In this document: in pieces, positions 1 through 8,600 of the stretch
Numbering within the stretch: position 1 is the stretch's first letter
Layout: each line of letters starts with the position of its first letter
Source: Symbiodinium natans
Lineage: Eukaryota; Sar; Dinophyceae; Suessiales; Symbiodiniaceae
Assembly (NCBI GenBank): GCA_905221605.1
Contig: CAJNDS010002035.1
Location: forward strand, 624,500 to 688,499
Length of the DNA: 64,000 bases
Direction: 5' to 3'
Program-made: the position numbers and the translations under genes
Notes under the pieces: generated by a model
What the model was told of the DNA's origin: nothing
The model's database searches: none
What the model saw: only the letters and a program-made list of their open reading frames with translations

Positions 1-130
1 CATTTTTAAGCTACCATAGTCTGGAAACCGTGTGAGAACTTTGTTTTAAGTTCCTTAAGAGCACCCTAAACCCGAGACCCAAAACACCAAACCCGAAACC
101 CGAAGCCCTAAGCCCTAAGGTGGGTCTCAT
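1..130. other. Unassigned sequence with degenerate telomere-like repeats
   Basis: About 60 bp of unassigned sequence is followed by degenerate CCCTAAA-like units with CCCGAAA variants (61-120). No gene is seen. Confidence 0.5.
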
Positions 131-643
131 ATGCGCCGAGGCCGTCGCTTGCAGGTTCTCGGACTCTCCGGAGCGCCTCTCGTTCCTCCACCACCGGCTC
201 ACTTAAGCAACTCGATTTCGGACGTCACGAACTACGTGTGCCAGCAAATTCCATGTACCCCAGATGACGTCTACTTGGACGTGGATTCCGACGCGGCTCT
301 ATCCATGTTGCGCCACGTGACAGCAGTTATCTCGATCGCACCTTTGTGCCTAGTGCCCGCCGAAGGAGCTGATGCAGCGTGGGGTGTTCAGAGCGTGCGC
401 GACCTCGAAGCCCTGATGCACGACAATCTTCGAGCGACGTGGCCGTTCCCTGTTCCTCCTGCGTGGCGAGTCTATGACGGCTTTCAGCCGTTGCTTGGTG
501 TGATTAGAACTCTCCGCCGTGTGAACGAGGCAAGGCTTCTTGTCTACTGCAGCGAAACCCTAAGCCCTGTAAAATCCGAAACCCACACCCCTGAGACCGA
601 AAGCACGAAGTTGAAGCCCGAAGCCCCATGCCCCCAGACCTAA
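131..643 (+). CDS. Hypothetical protein or exon, unrecognised
   Basis: An open frame of 170 codons. Its middle (about 200-545) has a globular-looking composition, with segments such as VYLDVDSDAALSMLRHV and RVYDGFQPLLGVIRTL. The last 25 or so codons run into degenerate telomere-like repeat (CCCTAAG, CCGAAAC) and are probably not coding, so the real exon likely ends near 545. I recognise no domain. The ATG at 131 lies just after repeat sequence and may not be the true start. Alternatively this is one internal exon of a longer gene. Confidence 0.35.
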   Translation: MRRGRRLQVLGLSGAPLVPPPPAHLSNSISDVTNYVCQQIPCTPDDVYLDVDSDAALSMLRHVTAVISIAPLCLVPAEGADAAWGVQSVRDLEALMHDNLRATWPFPVPPAWRVYDGFQPLLGVIRTLRRVNEARLLVYCSETLSPVKSETHTPETESTKLKPEAPCPQT

Positions 644-648
644 GGCAA

Positions 649-712
649 GACGCTGTTATGAGCTTATGGGTCCCCTCAAAGACGCTGTTATGAGCTTATG
701 GGTCCCCTCAAA
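649..712. repeat. 32-bp unit duplicated in tandem
   Basis: Two identical 32-bp copies, 649-680 and 681-712, each starting GACGCTGTTATG and ending CCCCTCAAA. This is a recent, perfect tandem duplication. Confidence 0.9.
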
Positions 713-753
713 CCCAACCCTTAACTCTAGCCCCTAAACCACACTGAGTGGTG

Positions 754-1033
754 TTTGGGCCTGAAAGCCCCGGCCAGCACCAGCTGATGCTCATGATGCT
801 CGGGGGTTTGGGTCTGAAAACCCCAGGCAGAACCAGCTGATGCTCATGATGCTCGGGTGTGTGGGCTTGAAAGCCCTGGCCAGCACCAGCTGATGCTCAT
901 GATGCTCGCGGGTTTGTGCCGGAAAGCCCCGCCAGCACCAGCTGATGCTCGTGATGCTCGGGGGTTTGGGCTGAACAGCCCGGGCCAGCACCAGCTGATG
1001 CTCATGATCCTCAGGGGTTTGGGTTTGAAAGCC
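754..1033. repeat. Minisatellite, ~53-bp unit, five copies plus a partial
   Basis: Units begin near 754, 807, 858, 913 and 965, with a partial copy from about 1017. Each carries a conserved core, CAGCTGATGCTCATGATGCT, preceded by TGAAAGCCC and GGCCAGCACC. Copies differ at several positions. Open frames on both strands through this block are artefacts of the repeat. Confidence 0.9.
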
Positions 1034-1052
1034 ACCTCGCAATCGATTTCAG

Positions 1053-1160
1053 GTGTCCTTCGAGCAGCGTCTGGTGGATGTCGCCACGGAGATAGCAGAG
1101 CTCATCAATGGCATACCCGTGTGCTGTGACGCTGAAGGCACGGGGCGGGCTGAAGCTTAG
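1053..1160 (+). CDS. Possible exon, unrecognised
   Basis: After a pyrimidine-rich stretch ending in CAG (acceptor at 1051-1052), an open frame begins VSFEQRLVDVATEIAELI and stops with TAG at 1158-1160. The composition looks coding and helical. It could belong with the ORF at 1204-1620 or be a terminal exon. No family recognised. Confidence 0.3.
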   Translation: MSFEQRLVDVATEIAELINGIPVCCDAEGTGRAEA

Positions 1161-1203
1161 CCTGTGAGTTCCGAGGGTCTGCCTACTAGCAAGGGGGCCG
1201 GAT

Positions 1204-1620
1204 GTGCTAAGTGCAGGGTGCTGGAGGTGTCAGCTTCAGATGCTGCATCCCGCTACGGCCCTTGCAGGCTATGTCTTCGTTACCGAAGGTTATTGCGCAA
1301 TCGATGACCTGCTTAAGTCAGCCTTCGGGTTGACGTCCGAAGCGATGCACGTCATCGACGTCGACCAGGTGGACACATTCGAGAGCATTTTCTGCCTCCA
1401 TGACATGGATGATGATCACGGATATGATGCCCTTGAGCAAAGGAGACTGGAAAGAGCAACAGACTTGCTGCACGAGTATGGGGAGGAATTTTTCATCATC
1501 GAGTTCGGTCGCCATTCCCACAGTCGGTCTGAGACCTCCCCCGTGTTTTGGCTGGCTCGTAGAGGCCAGTCCATGCTGGGAGTCATTGGCATTTTTCATG
1601 GCTCTATGGTAGATGAGTAA
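1204..1620 (+). CDS. Hypothetical acidic protein or exon
   Basis: Open frame of 138 codons, strongly acidic, with segments such as EAMHVIDVDQVDTFESIF and LEQRRLERATDLLHEYGE, ending at TAA 1618-1620. The composition differs from neighbouring repeats and looks like real protein. The first 20 or so codons are Cys-rich and may lie outside the coding exon: a CAG at about 1230 could be an acceptor. I do not recognise the family. Confidence 0.4.
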   Translation: MLSAGCWRCQLQMLHPATALAGYVFVTEGYCAIDDLLKSAFGLTSEAMHVIDVDQVDTFESIFCLHDMDDDHGYDALEQRRLERATDLLHEYGEEFFIIEFGRHSHSRSETSPVFWLARRGQSMLGVIGIFHGSMVDE

Positions 1621-1934
1621 ATGAAAAGGAAGAGACAGGATCGCCTCCCCTGTGGCAAGGGGCAGAGATCGGCGGTTTAGGGTTTAGGGTAACTTGAACG
1701 GGTGGCGGGTTTGGGGTTTAGGGTTTAGGGTGCAGGGTGTAGAGGGGTGCGCGTGCAGAGCAGTCTCGGGCCCTCGATAACTCTTGCTCCAAAGGAGTGA
1801 CATTGGGGAGAGCTGTGGCAGGTGAATTCCAAGATTCTTTCGTACTTGTGCGTCGAGTTTTTTGTGCAGGCTACCTCCGACATGCTTGGTGCCAGCAAAA
1901 GTTTGCTTAAACTGAACCCTAACATTCGACCATA
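1621..1934. other. Non-coding with short telomere-like tract
   Basis: A short TTTAGGG tract (about 1675-1730), then roughly 190 bp of unassigned sequence. Nothing else seen. Confidence 0.5.
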
Positions 1935-2302
1935 AACCCGAAACCCTAACCCTAAACCCTAAACCCTAAACCCTAAACCCTAAACCCTAACCCTAAACCC
2001 TCAACCTTGTGTTGGATGCCTCAGGGTTGTAATCTTCAGACCGCTTCTGTAGGGGCTCAGGGCTCAGGGCTCTAAACCCTAAACCCTAAACCCTAAACCC
2101 TAAACCCTAAACCCTAAACCCTAAACCCTAAACCCTAAACCCTAAACCCTAAACCCTAAACCCTAAACCCTAAACCCTAAACCCTAAACCCCCTAAACCC
2201 TAAACCCTAACCCTAAACCCTAAACCCTAACCCTAAACCCTAAACCCTAAACCCTAAACCCTAACCCTAAACCCTAAACCTAAACCCTAACCCTAAACCC
2301 TA

Positions 2303-2335
<33 letters not shown>

Positions 2336-2640
2336 ACCCTAAACCCTAAACCCTAAAAAACCCTAAACCCTAAACCCTACACCCTACACCCTAAACCCTA
2401 CACCCTAAACCCTAAACCCTAAACCCTAAACCCTAAACCCTAACCCCTAAACCCTACACCCTAAACCCTTTACCCTAAACCCTAAAACCCTGAACCCTGA
2501 ACCCTAAACCCTAAATCCTGAACCCTAAACCCTAAACCCCAAACCCTAAACCCCAAACCCTAGACCCTGAACCCTAAACCTTAAACCCTAAACTTTAAAC
2601 CCTGACCCAAAACCCTAAGTAAGTCCCATACTTCGCATAA
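1935..2640. repeat. Long CCCTAAA interstitial telomere-like block
   Basis: About 700 bp made almost entirely of CCCTAAA heptamers, interrupted once by unassigned sequence at 2003-2070 and containing variant units (CCCTAA, CCCTACA, CCCCAAA) that become commoner toward 2640. It is the longest such block in the window. It is followed by coding sequence in the same contig, so it is interstitial here rather than a chromosome end. Confidence 0.9.
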
Positions 2641-3804
2641 ACCCCAAACCCCTGAGGCCCTAAACCCCTCAGGCAAGAGGCCTCGATCTGAGATGCGTTT
2701 GGGCCCTCAAAGCCGCATTTGGCGTCCATGGGTGCTACAGGGTTTCGGGTTTAGGGTTTAGGGGTTAGGGTTTAGGGTTTAGGGTTTGGGGTGTACCAGG
2801 GTCCTAAACCCTAATGGGGGGTTGATTACTTTAGGGTTTAGGGTTTCGGATGTAGGTACTGTAGGGTTTAGGGAAGGGACAACCGCAGACCAACGTGCTT
2901 GGAAGGTCTGGCGATTCACGGCGCATGGCCTGTGGCGCCGTGAGCGGGCTCGTCCCAGGCTCCTACCCGGGGATATGCTTCCTACCCTAATCCCCTGAAC
3001 CCCTAAACTCCCGAAACCCGAAGCCCCAAAACCCCTACGCCTCTAAACCCTAAACCCCAATCCCCTGAAACCCTAAACCCTAAACCCTAAACCCTAAACC
3101 CTAAGCCCTAAGCCCTAAGCCCTAAGCCCTAAACCCTAAACCTTAAACCCTAAACCCTAAATCCTAAATCCCTAAACCTCAAACCCGAAGTCACCGGAGT
3201 CCAGGGCACAAGTGCCAAAAAAGCGCAGTGGACGGACAAAAGAAGCGAAGGGTTTAGGGTTGAGGGTTAGGGTTTCGGGTATCGGGCCTAGGATTTTAGG
3301 GCTTAGGTCTTAGGCTTCACCCTCAACCCTATACCTTAAACCCTAAACCCTAAACCCTAAACCCTAAACCCTAAGCCCTAAGCCCTAAGCCCCAAAATCC
3401 TGAGGGTTCGGGCTTGGATTTTCCTAGGGTTTTAGGGATTCAGGGTTTAGGGATTTAGGGTTTAGGGTGTAGGGTTTTAGGGGTTTAGGGCTGTGGGATG
3501 TAGGGTTTTATGGGTAGCGCTCGGGGCTTGGGTTTCTGGGCTGAGGATGCAGGTTCTTGGGGGCGGAGGCGGGGAGTTGGACTTTCGGGTTCAGGTTTAG
3601 TTAGTGGTGGTGCCCTGAGCTTTGGGTTATTGCGCTTCTGGTGCAGTCGCGCCAGAATCGCAGTTTGGTGTCCCCGAGAAGACCCTTTTGATCGTTTAAG
3701 GTTTGGGGTGTAGGGCTTAAGGGTCTGCCCTCTGGCTGACCTATGCTGTTTTGATGTCTCAGCTGCGATTCGCAGCTAAGCAATGAGGATGCAGAGTTGC
3801 CAGG
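2641..3804. repeat. Mixed TTTAGGG and CCCTAAA tracts with short unassigned islands
   Basis: Alternating telomere-like tracts in both orientations (TTTAGGG near 2745-2790, 3240-3280 and 3420-3500; CCCTAAA near 3040-3180 and 3330-3400) separated by islands of 50-150 bp. No exon is convincing. A segment at 3634-3673 resembles 15091-15139, a diverged dispersed repeat. Confidence 0.6.
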
Positions 3805-4685
3805 GTGGTCCAAGCCATTCTCAGATATCATGTTCAGGAGTTGCCACGCCCGGTGTCGAAGACAGCGGGGGTGAAAGCCATCTGCATGGGAACAGGATTG
3901 GGCACTTGCTCAGACTGCAAGGCGGCAGACGCTGCCCCCGGTGGCTGCTGCTATGATTCAGTTGGTGTCCCGGCCATAGAGGTGGTTGCAGATGCCACAC
4001 GTGCAACATCATGGCAGTCGGATCCCATCTCCGACGGAACCGAAGGGAAAGGTGGGCAGCCGGTGCAGGAAGGTGGGCACGAGTAGGCAGGGTTGAATTG
4101 GAGAGAGGCCCGTTTAGGCCGGTTGACATCCGCAGATGCATCAGAGGCATCTGGCCATCTGACGCTTGACCGCGATCTGCTGCGAGGAATAACTTTGAAG
4201 TCGTCTCTGCATGGTTTCGGTGTGCTCTGGCGGAGGTCACCGATAGAGCTACCAGACAACGCTGCTCGTGCAGCCTTGTGGAAGAGGTCTGCCAAGGTGG
4301 AAAAATTGGATATTTTTTTGAGTCATACGTGGCATACCCCGGGATCGCAAAAGGTTCGGTCGCTGCTGGTACAGTCTGGCTGCTACAACTTTGTCTTTGG
4401 GTGGTTCCTGTGTGCTGCAGTTTGTGTAGTGCTGGAGGTCTTTGCACATCGTGGGGTCTACGGGCACGACTTGTCAGCCAGACTTGGCGGGTTGTTTGGC
4501 TCTGTCCTGGGACTTCTGGTGTCCCCTTACCTACAGTTCTGCGGAAGCCAGATGTGCTTTCTAGATGTGGTATGTATCAATCAAGTTGACCCTCAGCTGA
4601 TGCAGCGTGGGATCTATGGCTTAGGAGGCTTCTTGGCCGCCAGCGCAGAGTTGCGAATTTTGTGGAGCCCGCCTTACTTGTCCAG
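3805..4685 (+). CDS. TIR-like multi-pass membrane protein, 5' exon
   Basis: The frame contains DIFLSHTWHTPGSQK (about 4309-4353), a TIR-like opening strand with a Ser-His-Thr-Trp motif, then two hydrophobic segments (about 4381-4440 and 4480-4550) and FLDVVCINQ. It ends ...LWSPPYLS at TCCAG, followed by a GC donor (4686). Joining 4685 to 14039 restores Arg-Leu-Trp-Cys-Ile-Phe-Glu-Leu in frame, the downstream half of the domain. One TAG interrupts the frame at 4084-4086: the stretch before it (from 3805, GTG) is in the same frame and looks coding, so this is either a nonsense mutation or a missed junction near 4090 (AG acceptor). The true start codon is not clear. Function unknown; a signalling membrane protein is inferred. 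Confidence 0.65.
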
Positions 4686-5230
4686 GCCAGCAGTTGCAAA
4701 ACAGCCCCAGGCGAGCCTTGTAGCTCGCTGTTGAAACACAGCTTGCCATTGGTGCAGCCACTGTTCTGCTTCAACCTTTTCACGTTGGCCTTCGACTAGG
4801 CTGCTAATCACGCTGTTGCTTATCATGCTTCGGTTTCGGTAGGTTGCATTCCCCCCAACAATCAACAGCAACAAAACCCCCGCCCCTGGTGAGGTTGGCC
4901 ACGCCTGCCAGTGTTTTCGACATGTCAAGTAAGAAAAGCATGCGGTCCGTTACGAGCACGTTACCAACGACAACAACGACGACGACAGCAACAACGACAA
5001 CGACAACGGCAACGGCAACGACAACGACAACGACTTTGACAACGACCACCGTGACAGCAACAGCAACAGCAACGCCGCAACGCCAGCAACAGCAGCAACA
5101 GCAGCAACAGCAGCAACAGCGGCAACAGCAGCAACAGCAGCAAGAGCGGCAACAGCAGCAACAGCGGCAACAGCAATAACAGCAGCAACAGCAGCAACAT
5201 CAGCAACATCATGAGCAACATCATCAGCAA

Positions 5231-5271
<41 letters not shown>

Positions 5272-5275
5272 GCAT

Positions 5276-5337
<62 letters not shown>

Positions 5338-5480
5338 GCCACAGCAGCGGCAACAGCAACGGCCGCAGCAACGGCCACAGCAACGGCCAAACGGCCACCG
5401 TCAACCGCAACCGCAACCGCAAACGCAACCGCAACAGCAACAGCAACAGCAACTGCAAGAGCAAGAGCAATAATAAGAAG
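4686..5480 (+). other. Intron of the TIR-like gene, pre-insertion part
   Basis: Begins with a GC donor after TCCAG. Before the retrotransposon arrived the intron would have run to the ACAG at 5481-5484 (about 800 nt); it now extends to 14038. Most of it is low-complexity CAN repeat. Confidence 0.6.
4964..5475. repeat. CAA/CAG/CAT/ACG trinucleotide block
   Basis: About 510 bp of CAN-type triplets: ACAACG first, then CAGCAA, a pure CAT run (about 5230-5265), a pure CAG run (about 5278-5334), then CGGCAACAG and CGCAACCG units. All frames are open in places, giving poly-Gln, poly-Thr, poly-Ala or poly-Leu, so long ORFs here on either strand are not evidence of genes. Confidence 0.95.
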
Positions 5481-5495
5481 ACAGGCTTTGGTGCA
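5481..5495 (+). repeat. Left 15-bp target site duplication of the non-LTR element
   Basis: ACAGGCTTTGGTGCA, identical to 14035-14049. It contains the 3' splice junction (ACAG, then G CTT TGG) of the TIR-like gene. Confidence 0.85.
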
Positions 5496-5641
5496 GCGTA
5501 CAATTCTGGACCTCCCCGCGGTGTACGTGGGCTGCATCCTCCTCATGGTGGCCATGGGTAGGTTCTTGCAGTGCTGACCCAGAAGAGAAGAAAAATGAAG
5601 ACCCCCAAAAAGAGCCGCGGAGGCCTAAGAAGTTACACAAG

Positions 5642-8600
5642 ATGCAAAATTCGCTCTTCGGAGCGGGATGTGTGGATACCACGCATCCATGCAAGCACAC
5701 TTTCAAAGGCAAGGGGCAAGGGTTGGGTGGTTTGGTTAGGTGGGGGTGGGTTCTCCTGCTCTGCTTGCTCTGCCCTGCCGCTGCTTGCCCTACCAAGACG
5801 AACTTGTGGGCTTACCCACGAGAGGACTTCAACGGAAGTTCAACGACCGGCCCTACGCGGGCCCCCGTAGTTCACTCTTTTAGCTTTGAGCAGCTCTCAT
5901 GGGCTGCTGCCGACGTGACGCCTCGCGCTGTCTTCGGCTCTGGAGACGCTGGGTCCCCTGGGAAGGACCTTGGCACTCTTGTTGAGCAGAAGCCGTGTCT
6001 TTGTTTTGAGGTTTTGCCTAAACTTCTTAGGGGAACCACTTTTAGTAATGCCAGTTCGCTGCTTTTGTGGCCTCGGATCGTTCCCGAGACTCGGGTGTGG
6101 AGCTTACCCATTCCTGAGTCTCGCCACAGTTCCTTGTTAACGACACAGAACCAGAGGTGGCAGTGTGCTCAGCCTTTGGTGTTGCCTCAGTCGCACGCGG
6201 CCTTCGGGCCAAGTTTCAGTTGTGGCCTTTACGGCCTGCTTTTGACGCTAGTTCTCTTAGGGGAGCTTTTCTGGGAAGTTTTCCGCTTCTGGGTGCGGTG
6301 GAAGCACCTCCAGTCCAAGGCCTCAGAACTCAGGCCTGTGACAACCGGCAGTGCCCTCAGTGACGTCTGTGACAGCGTTAGTGAATGCGAGCCTGTTGTT
6401 CGTAGCCGCATGCGCAATCGCCGCAAGCTCCAGTTTACTTTACGTTGTCCGGAGGGAAGGCTTTGGCTTCAGAGGGCTTGGTGGCCTGCACGTCCGGCAC
6501 GCAGGGTTGGCTCTCGGAGACTGACTGGAGTCAGGAACGTTGTGGGGCTAGGGGGGCTGTGGCGTCTCTCACCTGCTCGGTCTTGCTCGGCAGTCAGGAA
6601 GCTCCAACTCCGTTTCGCCAAGGTCAGGCTCCGTCGTCGTCAACGTCGTGCCGTTTTGTCTCTTTTGTCCCTCGGACTTCCGCCCCGGCCCGTAGGTGCG
6701 ACTTCTGAGGACACAGTGCGTGACGTTTTGCTTAACCAGCTCAAAGGGGGGCGGGGCAGACGCAAGCCAAAAACCGGGTCAAACAACGACCACGACAGAG
6801 CTCCTGACAACCCTGACGAGGACTCCTTGGCGGATGCCCTTACTTCCTTCTTGGACAAATGGGCCAAAAAGCCGGCTCGCTCCAGGGAGTCGCCCCGGCC
6901 GGCTGGCACTCCCGAACGACAACCTTCGCTGTGCGAGGTCCTGCTCTCGGTGCTGAAGAAGTGTAAGCAAAGTCAGGCCTCGGACGAGGCTACGTTTCAA
7001 CAGGTCAAGTCCGCCTTGACCAAACACAAGCAAAGCTCGAAGCAAACGGGGGCCACGGAAAAACCCCAAACCGTGCACAGGCAGGTGGTGGTTACGGGCT
7101 CTTCTCCTAACGCCGTCCAGGACCGCGGAAGGGGTACGCCTCCTGCTCCCAACAAACCTAGTCCTAGTCCTGCTCCTGTCTCTCGTGCCCCCAGCCAGCA
7201 AGGCAGACAGGTTCTAGGGATTAACTCAAGTGAGTGGACCAACAATCCGATTTTCCTTCATCGAAAAACTGTGTTGGAGGTGATTCAGGACGGCCGCATG
7301 CTTGAAGGTAACTGTACGGCAGTCCAAAGCACTCAGGAACTGCTGGAACTTCAGGACACGTGGCTGGCCTTTGACTGCAAGCAGCCTTTGACGGTCCTTG
7401 CGACCGGAGAAGCGAGGGGCTCAAGAGGCTGTTGCCTCGCCAGGGCCTCACTCCGGCGGGGACCTTTGTCTGCTGGCTTTTCCTGTGAAGAGGTAGGAGT
7501 TCTGGTGTTAGGGGAAGAGGGTTACGCTCCCAAGCTTAAGCCAGCCTCCAAAGTCGCTCTTTCGAAGTTCAAGGCTCCAGCCAAAGCCCTGATTCGGATC
7601 GTGGCGCCGTCCCACTACCGCGCCTGTTGCAAGGAGAGCCGACAGTGGGATTCCCCTCAAGCCATCGTGTCGGAAATGGCACAGTGGAAGGTTGAGGGAC
7701 CAAGCACTCAGGCCAGTAGTCTCACGGGTGGCAACTGGCAGTGGACAAAACACAAAGGGTCGGATCAGCTGATTGGCCACTTGAAAGTCAGTGAAAGTCT
7801 TGCCCAGGCCCTGGCCCCTCACAGTGGTCGCCGAGGTATCTTCATTTCACTGATCAAAGATCTAAAAACTCCCGCGAGGATAGGATGGACCCCCAAGCAT
7901 GAGGATGAAGAGCCCGATGACTATCTTAGTCGTTGCTCCAGCTTTGCATCCGCGCGCGGTGCTTCCCTAAAGTACCGATGCGGAGGCGGCAACGACTTGG
8001 GTGTGGTTAGGAAGGATGGCGAAGCTGAGGAAGTCAGAGCCGTTGTCGTGAACGTGCGGGCCCCAAAAGATTGGGAGGCGGAGGGCCTCCTCGCCTTTTT
8101 GCTTGAGCAAAAGTGGCTCGAGCCTCAGGTCTTGAACAAACGAGGCCAGAGCTGGTTGGTTAAAGGCACGCCGCCTCACCCAGCCTCTACATGGAGATAC
8201 ATCGATGCTGAGGACCCCAGCATTACTGTACACGTCACAAAGGCTCAAGGGAAGCCCCCCTCGGTGCGCGAAACTGTGCCGTTGCGTGCTCCCCGTGCGA
8301 AGCTCAGTGAAGTGAGCGCTAGGCCTGCTGAGCAGCGCAGAGGCAGAGCTCCTCCGGACGCCGCCACAGGTGCCGGCGCTGGGCCCCGGGCTGGCAAGGA
8401 CACACAGGAGATCGGTTCCGACCGGGCTCGGAGCCGCAGTAGAGAAAAGGACACTACTGAGAGTTCCAAAGCCCCCCCTCTGGCTCCAGTTTTTGATCCC
8501 ATGACTGATGCTCTGAGCAGCGGGTGGAAGATCAGAGACCTGGGCGGGGACGGGGACTGCGGTTTCCGTAGTCTGTCGGGCGCGATGCACCACGCCAAGG

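Noticed and set aside
1-130. Window start as a true chromosome end
   Set aside because: Only degenerate units are present, and the perfect heptamers lie internally at 1.9-2.2 kb.
4844-5561. Open frames coding poly-Gln, poly-Thr, poly-Ala, poly-Leu and poly-Ile/Ser runs on both strands
   Set aside because: Product of the CAN triplet repeat inside an intron; every frame is open.
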